Shown: positions 34,308 to 44,875, counted from the stretch's first letter. The stretch is DNA of 64,000 nt from Pseudooceanicola sp. HF7 (GCF_011806405.1 NZ_JAATOW010000024.1:1-64000), one strand, 5' to 3'. Numbers and translations: made by a program. Notes: generated from the letters alone by a model not told the origin.

Positions 34308-34909
34308 TCGGGCGGTCTTCTCCGGTCGATGGGCTCACCGTCCTGACCCTTGAGCGGCCGGAGAAGGCCAATGCGCTGACCGGCCCCATGCTGGAAGCGC
34401 TGCGCGATGCGATCCGGGCGGAAAGCGCGGCCCGCTGCCTAGTGCTGACCGGCGCCGGGCGGGTCTTTTCGGCCGGTGCGGATCTTGAGGCGGCCCGTGC
34501 CGGGCTGGCGACCTCTCCGCTCTGGGAAGAGGTCTCTGCCGCGGTGGCGGATCATCCGGGGCTCACGATTGCCGCGCTCAACGGCACGGCGGCGGGCGGT
34601 GCGCTGGGCATGGTGCTGGCCTGCGACCTGCGGCTGGCTGTGCCGGGGGCCAAGGTCTTCTACCCCGTGGCCCGCCTGGGGTTCCTGCCGCAGCCCTCCG
34701 ATCCGCAGCGGATGCGGGCCCTGATCGGTCCCGCGCGCACCCGGCTGATCCTGCTGGGCGGGGCCAGGATCACCGCGCAGGAGGCGCTTGCCTTCGGCCT
34801 GGTCGACCGGATCACAGAGGATCCCCTGGCCGCCGCGCAGGAGATCGCGGCAGATGCCCTTGCCGCGGATCCGGCCCATATGGCGGCGATCAAGGCGATG
34901 TGCGACTGA
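34304..34909 (+). CDS. Short enoyl-CoA hydratase/isomerase family protein
   Basis: A 201-residue crotonase-fold protein. The family core is present: VLTGAGRVFSAGADLE forms one half of the oxyanion hole, and AALNGTAAGGALGMVLACDLRLA the other. The usual catalytic glutamates are not clear: the second stretch reads FLPQPSDPQRM. It lacks about 55 residues of the C-terminal helical region of typical 260-residue crotonases. It overlaps the SDR stop by four bases. Confidence 0.83.
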   Translation: MIGRSSPVDGLTVLTLERPEKANALTGPMLEALRDAIRAESAARCLVLTGAGRVFSAGADLEAARAGLATSPLWEEVSAAVADHPGLTIAALNGTAAGGALGMVLACDLRLAVPGAKVFYPVARLGFLPQPSDPQRMRALIGPARTRLILLGGARITAQEALAFGLVDRITEDPLAAAQEIAADALAADPAHMAAIKAMCD

Positions 34910-35117
34910 CCCTACCCCCCGCGCTCTGCTCGTAGGCGCTGTCCACAGGGCACGCCACCATCGACGCGCGCGGCTACTCCTGCCAGCGGACCGGTCGGCC
35001 AGATAGCGGCTGGGATGGATATGCCCGATACGTTATGGCAGGTCTGGCCCGGCCCGGATTTTCAGGCAGGCGGAGTTTTCAGGCTGGCAGGAATTCAGGC
35101 AGGCAAGCGGAACGGCA

Positions 35118-36299
35118 ATGGCAACGGCACTGGTCATAGGGGGCGGCCCTGCGGGTCTGATGGCGGCAGAGGCGCTCTCTGCGGCGGGGCTCTCCGTCAC
35201 CCTGGCGGAAAAGATGCCCACCATGGGGCGCAAGTTCCTGATGGCCGGGAAATCCGGGCTGAACCTGACGAAGGACGAAGGCTTCGAGGCCTTCCTTGCC
35301 GCCTATGAAGAGGCGGCGCCGCTGCTGGCCCCCGCGCTGGCCGATTTCGGGCCGGAGCAGGTCCGCGCCTGGGCCGAGGGGCTGGGGCAAAGCCTCTTCA
35401 CCGGCTCCACGGGGCGCGTCTTTCCGACCGGCATGAAGGCCTCTCCCCTGCTGCGGGCCTGGCTGGCGCGACTTTCGGCGCAGGGTGTCGTGCTGCGGAC
35501 CCGATGGGACTGGCAGGGGTTCACGGACGGGGGCTGCCGTTTCGCAACGCCGGATGGCGAGCAGGTGGTGCAGGCCGATGTCACCGTGCTGGCCATGGGC
35601 GGGGCCAGCTGGCCACGCCTCGGCTCTGACGGAAGCTGGGCCGCGCAGCTAGCCCCGGTGATCGGCCCGGTGACTCCCTTCGCGCCCTCCAACTGCGGGT
35701 TCCGCCGCAGCTGGTCACCCCATATGCAGCCCCATTTCGGCGCCCCGCTCAAGGCCGTGGCCCTCAGCGCCGGCGGCAAGGAAACCCGCGGCGAATGGGT
35801 GCTTTCCGCCAGCGGCGTGGAGGGCGGCGCGATCTATGCCCTCTCCAGGCCCCTGCGCGACGGGGCGATGTTGCAAATCGACCTCGCACCGGACCTTACC
35901 AGGGAAGAGATCGCCGGCCGGCTGGCGCGGGGGCGGGCGTCGGAAAGCCTGTCGAACCGGCTGCGCAAGGCCCTGAAGCTCGATCCCGTGAAGCGCGCCT
36001 TGGTGAATGAACTGGCCCGCCCGCTGCCCGCCGATCCCCAGGCCCTCGCGTCGCTGGTCAAGGCCCTGCCGCTGCCGCTTGAGGGCCCGCAGGAGATCGC
36101 GCGCGCCATCTCCACCGCCGGGGGGCTGCCCTTTGACCGCCTGACGCCGGCGCTGATGCTGCGCGATCGCCCCGGCACCTTTGCCGCCGGAGAGATGCTG
36201 GACTGGGATGCGCCGACGGGCGGCTACCTGCTGACCGCCTGCCTGGCCACGGGGCTCTGGGCGGGGCGCGCGGCGGCGGCCTGGGCTCAGACCGCCTGA
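35118..36299 (+). CDS. NAD(P)/FAD-dependent oxidoreductase (TIGR03862/BaiN-like)
   Basis: A 393-residue flavoprotein of the YhiN/BaiN group. FAD binding is shown by VIGGGPAGLMAAEAL at residues 6-20, MGRKFLMAGKSGLNLT follows, and AGEMLDWDAPTGGYLLTAC near the C-terminus closes the FAD site. It is related to bile-acid dehydratase-like flavoproteins, but the substrate is unknown. The ATG at 35118 leads directly into the dinucleotide-binding strand. Its 3' end overlaps the convergent GST gene by 13 bases. Confidence 0.86.
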   Translation: MATALVIGGGPAGLMAAEALSAAGLSVTLAEKMPTMGRKFLMAGKSGLNLTKDEGFEAFLAAYEEAAPLLAPALADFGPEQVRAWAEGLGQSLFTGSTGRVFPTGMKASPLLRAWLARLSAQGVVLRTRWDWQGFTDGGCRFATPDGEQVVQADVTVLAMGGASWPRLGSDGSWAAQLAPVIGPVTPFAPSNCGFRRSWSPHMQPHFGAPLKAVALSAGGKETRGEWVLSASGVEGGAIYALSRPLRDGAMLQIDLAPDLTREEIAGRLARGRASESLSNRLRKALKLDPVKRALVNELARPLPADPQALASLVKALPLPLEGPQEIARAISTAGGLPFDRLTPALMLRDRPGTFAAGEMLDWDAPTGGYLLTACLATGLWAGRAAAAWAQTA

Positions 36300-36901
36300 A
36301 GCTGCGCCTCGGCGGCCTTGTCGGCCGCGACCGCCCGCTGATAGCCCGGGCGCTGGCGCAGCATCTCGGCGTAATCGCCCAAGGCCTCCGGCAGCGGGAC
36401 CTTGGCAATGACGGCCCAGTTGATGCAATGCAGCGCGATGAAATCGGGCACGGACATGGACTCTCCCATCAGGTAGGGCCCCTTCAGGCGTCGCGCCAGC
36501 ATCTCGAATCGCTGTTCCAGTTCCCAGCGGGCCACCTCGCGCACCTGCGGGATGCGGCGCTCCTCGGGCAGGATGAACGCGTGCCGCGCGATCAGCCAAA
36601 GCCCGGCCTCCAGCTCATCCAGCACCTGGTGGGTGATCCCGTCCTGCGCCGCGCGGGCCAGGGTGCCGGGCAGGGCGGTGAAACGCCCGTGGCGATCGGC
36701 CAGGAAGGTCAGGATCGCCGTGCTGTCCGTCAGCGGGACATCGTCCACCAGCAGGACCGGCAACTTGCCCAGAACGGAGTGCTGCCGCACGACTGCCTCC
36801 TGCGGATGGCAGGCCGTCCGCTCATAGCGCTCACCCAGCTCCTCCAGCATCCAGATGACCCGAAAGGTCCGGTTCTGCGCACCGCCAATGACATGATACA
36901 T
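36287..36901 (-). CDS. Glutathione S-transferase family protein
   Basis: A 204-residue protein with an N-terminal thioredoxin-like GST domain (FRVIWMLEELG, then LGKLPVLLVDDVPLTDSTAILTFLAD, with cis-proline and the SxA glutathione site) and an all-helical C-terminal domain (SVPDFIALHCINW). The first strand holds SG-binding residues in a variant form. The substrate is unknown. It overlaps the preceding flavoprotein gene on the opposite strand. Confidence 0.85.
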   Translation of the reverse strand: MYHVIGGAQNRTFRVIWMLEELGERYERTACHPQEAVVRQHSVLGKLPVLLVDDVPLTDSTAILTFLADRHGRFTALPGTLARAAQDGITHQVLDELEAGLWLIARHAFILPEERRIPQVREVARWELEQRFEMLARRLKGPYLMGESMSVPDFIALHCINWAVIAKVPLPEALGDYAEMLRQRPGYQRAVAADKAAEAQLQAV

Positions 36902-37015
36902 AAGGTCTCCTCCTTCGCTGACCCTGCGTCGGGAGGTCGGCTCGATCCAGCGAAACGTGACGGCACGCAGGATCCTTCATCTGGCCGGAAATACTTCCGC
37001 CGGAGGCATGAAACC

Positions 37016-38044
37016 TCAGCGCGCGCGCCCCATCATGGCCAGGCGGATCAGCATCCGCTCCACCAGCGCCATGTCCGGCGCGGCCTGCCCGGCAGAGCGC
37101 AGGGACAGGTCCGTTTCGGTCACCACGCCAAGCGCCATTTCCAGCTTGGCCGCCCCCCAGCCCTGGGCCTGGCGCAGGACCTTGTCGCGGCGCGGCCCGA
37201 AGACCGGCGGGCGCAACCGCCCGATACCCGCCCCCGCGCCATCGGGATGGGCGGCCACGGCATAGAGCGTCTTGAAATGGCGCAGCGTGGCAATGCAAAG
37301 CGCCACGGGCTGCACGCCCTGCGCCTTCAGCCGCCGCATCATCGGCCCGATCTGGTCAGAGCGCGCATCGGCCACGTGATCCAGGATCTCGTCCAGCCCC
37401 GCCTCGGTCGAGGCCGGGGCGCAAAGCGCGATCTCGGCCTCTGTCAGGGGCGTGTCGTCGCCGTATTTGTACAGCGCCAGCTTCTCCACCGTCTGGCGGA
37501 AATCGCCGGGATCCAGCACCATGGCCAGCGCGGTTAGGGACCGCAGCGTATCCGGCGGCAGCTTGACCAGCCCGGCCTTGGACAGCGTCGCCTCCACCTC
37601 TTCTCGAGAGGGCGGATCGTCGTAGATCCCGCAGGCATAGGCCTTCGGATGGGCCTCGAAGGCCTTGCGGATCTTTGAGGTCGCCTTGAGCTGGCCGGCG
37701 GCCACCACCAGCTGGGCATCGCCCGGCTGCCATTCGGCCAGCGCGGGCAGGATGTAATTCACCTGCTGCTCGGTCACGCCTTCCACGAAGACGACACGGG
37801 GCCCGGGAAAGAAGCTTTGGGCCCGGATGGCCACGCTCAGCACTTCGGGGTCGCGGCGCAGGTCCGTGGCCTGGAAACGGGAGACGCGCATCTCTGCCTC
37901 GCCCTCCGGGCCGACAAGGTTCGCCACGATCTCCTGGCGGCGCAGCGCGATGCGCATCGCGTCGGGGCCGTAAAGCAGGATCCCGGCGCGGTCGGGTTCC
38001 GGCCGGGCGGCGTAGCGGCCGATTTCCTTGGTCGCAAGTTTCAT
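37016..38044 (-). CDS. holA: DNA polymerase III subunit delta
   Basis: A 342-residue clamp-loader subunit that opens the beta clamp. The N-terminal region GILLYGPDAMRIALRRQEIV is the AAA-like domain typical of HolA, and the helical collar lies in the last hundred residues (YAVAAHPDGAGAGI and so on). It overlaps the lptE stop by four bases. The leuS-lptE-holA gene order is the same as in E. coli, which supports the call. Confidence 0.93.
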   Translation of the reverse strand: MKLATKEIGRYAARPEPDRAGILLYGPDAMRIALRRQEIVANLVGPEGEAEMRVSRFQATDLRRDPEVLSVAIRAQSFFPGPRVVFVEGVTEQQVNYILPALAEWQPGDAQLVVAAGQLKATSKIRKAFEAHPKAYACGIYDDPPSREEVEATLSKAGLVKLPPDTLRSLTALAMVLDPGDFRQTVEKLALYKYGDDTPLTEAEIALCAPASTEAGLDEILDHVADARSDQIGPMMRRLKAQGVQPVALCIATLRHFKTLYAVAAHPDGAGAGIGRLRPPVFGPRRDKVLRQAQGWGAAKLEMALGVVTETDLSLRSAGQAAPDMALVERMLIRLAMMGRAR

Positions 38045-38556
38045 TGGCCGGCAGGTCCGGAAGCAGTCCCGGAGCGCGCCAAATCCGCCGTCAGCCGGGC
38101 CACCAGCATGTCCGACAGGATCACCATTAGCCGCTCATGGGCATCGCCCTGCGAGGCCAGAGTCGCCACGGTCGACCCGGTCGCGGAATAGCCGGTAAAG
38201 GAATTCACCTTGCCGGAGCCGATGATGGTCCCGCTGGCCGTTTCCGTCAGGCTGTAATCAAGGTTGCCCACCACGTTGAACCGCGTGGTGGTGTTGTCGC
38301 TGGTCACGGCCAGGCTTTGCTCGAACACGTTGAGCTTGAGCGCCAGATCGTACTGCGGCGCGCTTACCCGGCCCAGGCGCTGCTCCAGCTCGCGCACCAG
38401 CACGTAGCTGTCGCCCGAATCCGGTGCGGGGATTCGCACCCGGTTGACCAGCGGATAGCCCCCTCCCCCCGGCCCATAGGTCGGGGTAAAGCCGCAGGCC
38501 CCAAGGGCGCCTGCGCTCAGCAAAGCAAGGAATTTGCGTCGGTCAGATGACCACAT
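38041..38556 (-). CDS. lptE: LPS assembly lipoprotein LptE
   Basis: A 171-residue lipoprotein that plugs the LptD barrel for outer-membrane lipopolysaccharide insertion. The lipobox is ALGAC (C21). The signal starts [11 protein letters not shown], a twin-arginine-like pattern, so export may go through Tat rather than Sec. Then come [10 protein letters not shown] and the family core [20 protein letters not shown]. It overlaps the 3' end of leuS by 14 bases and holA by four. Confidence 0.9.
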   Translation of the reverse strand: MWSSDRRKFLALLSAGALGACGFTPTYGPGGGGYPLVNRVRIPAPDSGDSYVLVRELEQRLGRVSAPQYDLALKLNVFEQSLAVTSDNTTTRFNVVGNLDYSLTETASGTIIGSGKVNSFTGYSATGSTVATLASQGDAHERLMVILSDMLVARLTADLARSGTASGPAGQ

Positions 38557-41107
38557 TCACGATCCGTCCGGGAACGACGATGACTTTCTTCGGCTGGGCC
38601 CCGTCCAGCGTCCGTTTCACATTCTCGACTTCAAGCGCCAGCTTTTCAACCTCTGCCTTGTCCATGTCTTTCGGGACGCTGATTTCCCCGCGCCGCTTGC
38701 CGTTCACCTGGATCGGCAGCGTGACGGTATCCTCGACCAGCAGGGCGGGATCCGCGACCGGCCAGTCGGCATGGGCGATCAGGCCCTCGCCGCCCAGCAG
38801 CGTCCAGATTTCCTCTGCCAGGTGCGGGGTCATGGGCGACATCAGCTGCGCCAGCACCTTCAGCGCCTCGGCCTTGGCGGCAGAGCCGGCCTTGGACTTG
38901 GCAATGGTATTGGTGAAGGCATAGAGCTTGGCGATGGCGGCGTTGAAGCCGAAGCTCTCGATCCCGCCGGTCACGTCATGGATGGCCTTGTGGGTCTCAC
39001 GCAGCAGCGCACCGTCCTCGGCCTCGTTCGCGGGGGCATCCGCCAGTTCCGCGGCCAGGCGATAGACCCGCGCCAGGTGCTTGGAGGCCGCTTCCGCGCC
39101 CGCTGCCGTCCATTCCACGTCCCGCTCCGGCGGGCTGTCGGACAGCACGAACCAGCGCGCGGTATCGGCGCCGTACTGGTCGATGATCGCCACCGGGTCG
39201 ACGACGTTGTTCTTGGACTTGGACATCTTGGCCGAAGGAACGATCTCCACCTCGCGGCCATCCTTGAGGAAGCCCTTGCCTTCGCGCAGCTCGACCTCTT
39301 CCGGGTAGTGATAGACCGGGCGGCCCCCCTTGCCCTCGGTCTGGTAGATCGCGTGGGTCACCATGCCTTGAGTGAAGAGCGCATCGAAGGGCTCGCGCGA
39401 TTTTTGCGGCAGGTGGCCGGTCTCGTTCATCGCACGGGCGAAGAAGCGGGAATAAAGCAGGTGCAGGATCGCGTGCTCGATGCCGCCGATATATTGATCG
39501 ACGTTCATCCAGTACTCGGCCTCGGCCATGTCGATGGGTGTCTCTGCACGCGGAGAGGTGAAGCGCGCGAAGTACCAGGAGCTGTCCACGAAGGTGTCCA
39601 TCGTGTCCGTCTCGCGCTGTGCCGGGGCACCGCAGGCCGGGCAGGCGCAGTCACGCCAGGTCGGGTGCCGGTCCAGCGGGTTGCCGGGCACGGAGAAGTC
39701 GATCGGCTTGCCGCCCTCGTCATAGGGCAGCTGGACGGGCAGGTTTTCCTTCTTCTCGGGCACCACGCCGCACTCAGGGCAATGGACGACCGGAATCGGG
39801 CAGCCCCAGTAGCGCTGGCGGCTCAGGCCCCAGTCGCGCAGGCGGAACTTGGTCACGCCTTCCCCGATGCCCTTGCCTTCGCAGAACTCGACGGCGGCAT
39901 CGATGGCCTCGTTGCCGGTCATGACCTCTGCGCCGGCGACGGGCCGGGTGAAGCGCACGCGGTCGGGCTTGGGCGGCACGAAGGCCCCCTTGGCGGGGTA
40001 ATCGCCCTCGACCGGCTCGAAGACCGGGGTGATGGGCAGGCCGTATTTCGTGGCGAACTCGTTGTCGCGCTCGTCATGGGCGGGCACGCCGAAGATGGCG
40101 CCGGTGCCGTAATCCATCAGGATGAAGTTGGCGATCCAGACCGGCAGCTTCCAGTCCGGGTCCAGCGGGTGGGACACGGTCAGCCCGGTGTCATAGCCCA
40201 GCTTTTCCGCCGTCTCGATGGCTTCTTCGGTGGTGCCGCCCTTGCGCGCCTCAAGGCAGAACTCGGCCACCTTGGGATCCTTGGCTTCCAGCGCCTTGGC
40301 CAGCGGGTGATCGGGAGAGATCCCGACGAAGCTGGCGCCCATCAGGGTATCGGGCCGGGTCGTATAGACCTCGATCTGCTCAAAGCCTTCATGTGCCTCG
40401 GTCAGATCCCAGCTGAATTGCAGGCCGCGGCTCTTGCCGATCCAGTTGGCCTGCATGGTCTTCACCTTGGCCGGCCAGTTGTCCAGCCCGTCCAGCGCGC
40501 TCAGCAGATCATCGGAGAAGTCGGAGATCTTGAAGAACCACTGGGTGAGCTCCTTGCGCTCCACCACGGCACCGGAGCGCCAGCCGCGCCCGTTTTCTAC
40601 CTGCTCGTTCGCCAGGACGGTCATGTCGACCGGATCCCAGTTCACCACCGCGTTCTTTCGGTAGACCAGGCCTTTTTCAAGGAAATCGAGGAACAGCGCC
40701 TGCTGCTGGCCGTAGTATTCCGGATCACAGGTGGCGAACATGCGCGACCAGTCCAGCCCGAAGCCCAGCGGCTTCATCTGGCTGACCATCGTGTCGATGT
40801 TGGAATAGGTCCAGTCCTTGGGGTGGCCGCCGTTCGCCATGGCGGCGTTTTCGGCCGGCATCCCGAAGGCGTCAAAGCCCATGGGGTGCAGCACGTTGTG
40901 CCCGGTGGACAGCTTGTAGCGCGCGATGACATCGCCCATCGTGTAGTTGCGCACATGCCCGATATGGATGCGCCCCGAGGGATAGGGGAACATCTCCAGC
41001 ACGTAGTACTTCGGCTTTCCGCCTTCCCGCGTTGCGGTGAAGACGCCGGCTTCTTCCCAGGCCTTTTGCCATTTGGGTTCGATTTCGGCGGCGGTATAGC
41101 GCGACAT
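38543..41107 (-). CDS. leuS: Leucyl-tRNA synthetase
   Basis: An 854-residue class I synthetase. HIGH is at residues 48-51 ([10 protein letters not shown]), and KMSKS at 627-631 (AKMSKSKNN). The editing domain lies between ([22 protein letters not shown]), and a zinc-like cysteine cluster is in [12 protein letters not shown] and [10 protein letters not shown]. The ATG at 41107 ([14 protein letters not shown]) is the family start. It is first in the leuS-lptE-holA operon. Confidence 0.98.
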   Translation of the reverse strand: MSRYTAAEIEPKWQKAWEEAGVFTATREGGKPKYYVLEMFPYPSGRIHIGHVRNYTMGDVIARYKLSTGHNVLHPMGFDAFGMPAENAAMANGGHPKDWTYSNIDTMVSQMKPLGFGLDWSRMFATCDPEYYGQQQALFLDFLEKGLVYRKNAVVNWDPVDMTVLANEQVENGRGWRSGAVVERKELTQWFFKISDFSDDLLSALDGLDNWPAKVKTMQANWIGKSRGLQFSWDLTEAHEGFEQIEVYTTRPDTLMGASFVGISPDHPLAKALEAKDPKVAEFCLEARKGGTTEEAIETAEKLGYDTGLTVSHPLDPDWKLPVWIANFILMDYGTGAIFGVPAHDERDNEFATKYGLPITPVFEPVEGDYPAKGAFVPPKPDRVRFTRPVAGAEVMTGNEAIDAAVEFCEGKGIGEGVTKFRLRDWGLSRQRYWGCPIPVVHCPECGVVPEKKENLPVQLPYDEGGKPIDFSVPGNPLDRHPTWRDCACPACGAPAQRETDTMDTFVDSSWYFARFTSPRAETPIDMAEAEYWMNVDQYIGGIEHAILHLLYSRFFARAMNETGHLPQKSREPFDALFTQGMVTHAIYQTEGKGGRPVYHYPEEVELREGKGFLKDGREVEIVPSAKMSKSKNNVVDPVAIIDQYGADTARWFVLSDSPPERDVEWTAAGAEAASKHLARVYRLAAELADAPANEAEDGALLRETHKAIHDVTGGIESFGFNAAIAKLYAFTNTIAKSKAGSAAKAEALKVLAQLMSPMTPHLAEEIWTLLGGEGLIAHADWPVADPALLVEDTVTLPIQVNGKRRGEISVPKDMDKAEVEKLALEVENVKRTLDGAQPKKVIVVPGRIVNVVI

Positions 41108-41258
41108 GGACGCTCCCTTTCGTGATGGGCTTCTCGGGGCGGGTTGATAGGGCGGCAAAGGGGAAGGGTCCAGCGATTTAAAGACCGCCTTGGGTGAATG
41201 GGCGGCTTTTTCGCCAGTGGGGAAGAGGTTAGGCTGACCGCAAACAGGGAGCGCAGGC

Positions 41259-42521
41259 GTGAACATCCTCTTCATCCACCAGAATTTCCCCGGCCAGTTC
41301 AAGCATCTCTCCGTGGCGCTGGCCCGGCAGGGGCACAGGGTGACGGCCCTGACGCTGCGGGTGAAGAAGCCGGTGGAATGGAACGGCGTGCAGATCCTGC
41401 CCTACCGGATCGACCGGCGGGACGAACAGCAGGTGCACCCCTGGATCCTGGACATGGACAGCAAGGTGACCCGCGCCGAGGCCTGCCTGCGCGCCGCCCT
41501 GCGCCTGAAACAATCCGGCTACCAGCCCGATATCATCATCGCCCACCCCGGCTGGGGCGAGTCGATGTTCCTGCGCGATGCCTGGCCGGAGGCGCGCCTG
41601 GGCATCTATTGCGAGCTTTACCACCGCATCGACTATCCCCACTCCGGCTTCGATCCGGAGTTTCCCGCGCCCGTGAACCTTCCCGAAGCGCCGCGCATCC
41701 GGATGAAAAACCTTCACAACCAGGTCAGCTTCGACGCCGCGCAGGCCGGTCTCAGCCCGACCGCCTTCCAGGCCGATACCTTTCCGGAGCGGTTCCGCGA
41801 CCAGATCACCGTGGTGCATGACGGGATCGACACCGATGAGGTCCGCCCGGACCCCTCCGCCAGTTTCACCCTGCCCGATGGCCGCGTGCTGACCCGCGCG
41901 GATGAGGTCGTGACCTTCGTGAACCGCAACCTGGAACCTTATCGCGGCTACCATGTCTTCATGCGCGCCCTGCCGCGCCTGCTGCGCGAACGGCCCGATG
42001 CCCAGGTGCTGATCACTGGCGGCGACGGGCTGTCCTACGGATCGTCCCCCCCGAAGGGTAAGAGCTGGAAACAGGTCTACATCGAAGAGGTCCGCGGCCA
42101 GATCCCGGATGCGGATTGGGCGCGGGTCCATTTCCTGGGCCGGATTCCCTACGAGGATTTCCTCTCCATGCTTCAGGTCGCGCGGGTCCATGTCTACCTG
42201 ACCTATCCCTTCGTGCTCAGCTGGTCCCTGATGGAGGCCATGGCCGCCAGTGCCGCCATCGTCGCCTCAGACACCGCGCCCGTGCGCGAGGTGCTCAGCC
42301 ATGACCGGACCGGGCGGCTGGTCGATTTCTTCGACGGCGATGCGCTGGTGGACCAGGTCTGCGACCTGCTGGAGGATCCAGAGGCGCGGGCCCGCCTGGG
42401 AGCAGCGGCGCGCGACCTGATCCGGGACAGCTATGACCTGAAGACCAAGTGCCTGCCCCGCCAGCTGGAATGGGTCCAGGCGCTTGCACAGATGCCCGCG
42501 CCGCCACCCCCGCCGGTCTGA
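41259..42521 (+). CDS. Glycosyltransferase family 4 protein
   Basis: A 420-residue GT-B glycosyltransferase. The N-terminal [22 protein letters not shown] is a typical acceptor-domain start, and [27 protein letters not shown] carries the nucleotide-sugar binding glutamates of GT4 enzymes. It reads away from leuS and may build surface polysaccharide or lipopolysaccharide sugars. The donor and acceptor are unknown. A bidirectional terminator follows. Confidence 0.88.
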   Translation: MNILFIHQNFPGQFKHLSVALARQGHRVTALTLRVKKPVEWNGVQILPYRIDRRDEQQVHPWILDMDSKVTRAEACLRAALRLKQSGYQPDIIIAHPGWGESMFLRDAWPEARLGIYCELYHRIDYPHSGFDPEFPAPVNLPEAPRIRMKNLHNQVSFDAAQAGLSPTAFQADTFPERFRDQITVVHDGIDTDEVRPDPSASFTLPDGRVLTRADEVVTFVNRNLEPYRGYHVFMRALPRLLRERPDAQVLITGGDGLSYGSSPPKGKSWKQVYIEEVRGQIPDADWARVHFLGRIPYEDFLSMLQVARVHVYLTYPFVLSWSLMEAMAASAAIVASDTAPVREVLSHDRTGRLVDFFDGDALVDQVCDLLEDPEARARLGAAARDLIRDSYDLKTKCLPRQLEWVQALAQMPAPPPPPV

Positions 42522-42577
42522 ACCCCGGCGGCCCGAACTCAGACGATCCGGGCAAAACCCGCTGTCAGCACATGAAA

Positions 42578-42603
42578 AAAGCCGCCCCGGGGGCGGCTTT
42601 CTC
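42578..42603. terminator. Bidirectional intrinsic terminator
   Basis: AAAGCCGCC-CCGG-GGGCGGCTTT, with A residues on the left and TTTCT on the right, lies between the convergent glycosyltransferase and DUF3576 genes. Confidence 0.85.
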
Positions 42604-42631
42604 TATCTGGTGGCGGGCAGGATGCTGCGGC

Positions 42632-43129
42632 TCACATGCCGCGATCTTGCACCCGCATCTGGCGCGCACGGGTCAGGATCGCATCTTCAACCGCGCGTTG
42701 CGTGCCGGCATCGACCGCGCGGCCACCGCTGGTCTGCAGCGCCACGTTCAGCGAACGCGCTTCCAGCGCCGGGTCGGAGATGTAGATCGTGGCGCGGTAG
42801 GACCGGCCACCGCCAGGCGGCGTGCCGTAGCCCGTGGTGATCACGCCGGAGAAGGGATCGACCTCCTGCACCGGCAGGAAGTCCAGCACATCCAGCGAGG
42901 CGTTCCAAAGGTAGCGGTTCACGCTGATCTTGGTCCCGTCATCCCGTTGGCTGAACAGGTCCCAGATCGTGCTGTCGGGCCGCGCTTCCTCGGGGTTGTT
43001 CAGGGTCGGACCCAGAGTCTGGCTGCTTTCGCTTGCAGCGCCATACCCGGCAGGGGTGGTCGTGCCGCAGGCGGCCAGCGCGAAAAGGGCGGTCACGGCT
43101 GCCAGGCCGAAAGCGCGAGAAGACGTCAT
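42632..43129 (-). CDS. DUF3576 lipoprotein
   Basis: A 165-residue protein of the DUF3576 family found in alphaproteobacteria. The signal peptide ends in ALAACG (lipobox), followed by a core with IWDLFSQRDDGTKISVNRYLWNASLDVLDFLPV and the YRATIYISDPALEARSLNVAL stretch. The ATG at 43129 is chosen for the normal signal length and a GAGG site; the open frame runs to 43171. Function is unknown; it should sit in the outer membrane. Confidence 0.85.
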   Translation of the reverse strand: MTSSRAFGLAAVTALFALAACGTTTPAGYGAASESSQTLGPTLNNPEEARPDSTIWDLFSQRDDGTKISVNRYLWNASLDVLDFLPVQEVDPFSGVITTGYGTPPGGGRSYRATIYISDPALEARSLNVALQTSGGRAVDAGTQRAVEDAILTRARQMRVQDRGM

Positions 43130-43831
43130 GCCATGCCTCATTTCCATCGGCACATCGTGCCAGCTATCCACCCTGATCTAACGAAGCGGGGAAGGGGGAG
43201 CAAGGATCATTCCCCGGACGGCCCGCGGCAGGGGCTGCTGCCGCTCATCGCGCCGCCTGCCTTTGCCTGCCTCGGCACCTTTCCGTGCACCGCCCCGGCA
43301 GGACATCCGCCTCCCGCTCCCAGGGTGCCGGGGGCGAGTCCCGGGGCCGAATCCCGAACCTGCGGCCCGGCCCGGCGGCGGTGACCCGAAGCGGGGAACA
43401 TGCGGCCTTCCCCTGCGGGAGCGCCGGAAAATGCCCCGCCCCGGCCCCGGAAAGCCGCTTCCGGCGCGGGTCTGCGGGATCGAAACCCGCGCGCGCAGCA
43501 CTGGCGAGTCTTGCGGCGATCCCGGTGTCACGCCTGCCTGCGAAAAGACACGAACCCCTTCCGGCGCCATGATTTCCCGCCTGGAACGCTCCCGGATTCG
43601 CGCTGCGCTCCCGCGGGCGCGGAACCGCTCTTGCATGGCTCTTAGGGCTTCATTTCGCAGATACGGGCCCCCTGTGGCCCCAGACTGTGGCAGAGTTGCA
43701 CCATTCCCCGGCCCCTGTGCACCTGCCGGGCGCGGTGCGCTTGCAATGAAAAGGCAAAAAGAGCGAAAGACCCTTCATACCCAAATCGGATTCCCCGTTT
43801 TGGGGCTGATTGAGAAACCGAGGGAAACACG
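43130..43831. other. Gene-free 0.7-kb interval upstream of the porin
   Basis: No open frame here has homology or a ribosome site. The first half is very C-rich. The last 100 bases are A-rich with a CCCC-GTTTT-GGGG hairpin (near 43794-43806) just before the porin ribosome site, so the porin promoter and leader are likely in the last 200 bases. No tRNA or sRNA structure was recognised. Confidence 0.6.
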
Positions 43832-44755
43832 ATGAAAAAAATTCTCTTCGCATCGACCGCGCTGGTTTTCGGCGCCGGCGCTGCGTCCGCAGATCTGGCC
43901 TTCTCCGGCCTGGGCCGCTTCGGTGTCACCTACGTCGAAGAGCGTGATGTCTACACGGGCGACGCTGCACGTGAAGATTGGGAACTGCACAGCCGCTTCC
44001 AATTCGACATCGCTGGCACCACCGAAGCCGACAACGGCATCCAGTTCGGCGCCAAAGTCCGCATGCGGATCACCTCCAACGGTGAGACCATGAACGGCAA
44101 CGGCGCCAACGGCGGCTACGGCTTCAACGACCCGCAATTCTGGGTGAGCTCCGAAGGCCTGACCTTCGAAATGGGCAACGTCGACTACGCACTCGACAAC
44201 ATGCCCGGCCTGTCCTACCCGGCACCGGGTCTCGTTGGCCTCGAGTTCATCTCCCCCGCCTCCGACAACATCCCCGGCTACGGCTCCAACACCGTTGGCG
44301 GCGACCAGGCTGTTGCAGCCCTGTACGAGATGGACGGCTTCGCAGCACACATCTCCTACATCCCGGCATCCGAGAACACCGACATGTATGTCGCGTACAC
44401 CTTCTCGGGCTACACCTTCGCTCTGGGTTACCAGGACGGCGACGCCTACGAAACCGAATGGGCAGCAGCTGTCTCCGGTTCGCTGGCTGGCGTTGACTGG
44501 AACATCTCCTACGCCGACAACGGCCCGGATGGTGATGCATACGGCCTCGGCGGCTCCTACGACGTGAGCTCCGCCCTGTCGATCTCCGGCTTCTACGGCA
44601 ACGTTCCGGGCATCTCCAACATCGACCCCAACGATGACGACAACTACGGCCTGGGCGCACAATACGACCTCGGCGGCGGCGCATCCTTGCGCGGCGCAAT
44701 CGGCCACGTCAAAGGTGCAGACGCAGCTGACTTCGGTGTTGTCTTCAACTTCTGA
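43832..44755 (+). CDS. Outer-membrane porin, Rhodobacter type
   Basis: A 307-residue beta-barrel. Signal peptide MKKILFASTALVFGAGAASA, mature protein from residue 21, then alternating strands and the C-terminal VVFNF with terminal phenylalanine needed for outer-membrane insertion. It is similar in length to the Rhodobacter capsulatus porin. Codons are biased to AAC, GGC and TAC, as in highly expressed genes. GAGGGAAACACG precedes the ATG. Two terminators follow. Confidence 0.9.
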   Translation: MKKILFASTALVFGAGAASADLAFSGLGRFGVTYVEERDVYTGDAAREDWELHSRFQFDIAGTTEADNGIQFGAKVRMRITSNGETMNGNGANGGYGFNDPQFWVSSEGLTFEMGNVDYALDNMPGLSYPAPGLVGLEFISPASDNIPGYGSNTVGGDQAVAALYEMDGFAAHISYIPASENTDMYVAYTFSGYTFALGYQDGDAYETEWAAAVSGSLAGVDWNISYADNGPDGDAYGLGGSYDVSSALSISGFYGNVPGISNIDPNDDDNYGLGAQYDLGGGASLRGAIGHVKGADAADFGVVFNF

Positions 44756-44779
44756 TCCCAGAAGCTGAACACCATCATG

Positions 44780-44807
44780 GGGGCAGATCTTCGGATCTGC
44801 CCCTTTT
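44780..44807 (+). terminator. Intrinsic terminator 1 after the porin
   Basis: GGGGCAGATC-TTCG-GATCTGCCCC followed by TTTT. The UUCG tetraloop makes it very stable. Confidence 0.9.
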
Positions 44808-44844
44808 CGATTCGGACCGGTCAGGCGATCGGGCCGGGTCGGTA

Positions 44845-44875
44845 GGGGCACCTTCCCTCGGGGGTGCCCCTTTTC
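44845..44875 (+). terminator. Intrinsic terminator 2 after the porin
   Basis: GGGGCACC paired with GGTGCCCC, then TTTTCC. It lies 38 bp after the first terminator. Confidence 0.8.

Noticed and set aside
38534-41125. 863-residue open frame on the plus strand over leuS
   Set aside because: It is antisense to leuS, has no domain, and arises from the GC-rich codon bias that removes stops in the opposite frame.
43178-43636. 152-residue minus-strand frame upstream of the porin
   Set aside because: Arginine-, glycine- and proline-rich with no ribosome site, domain or codon periodicity that can be argued by eye.
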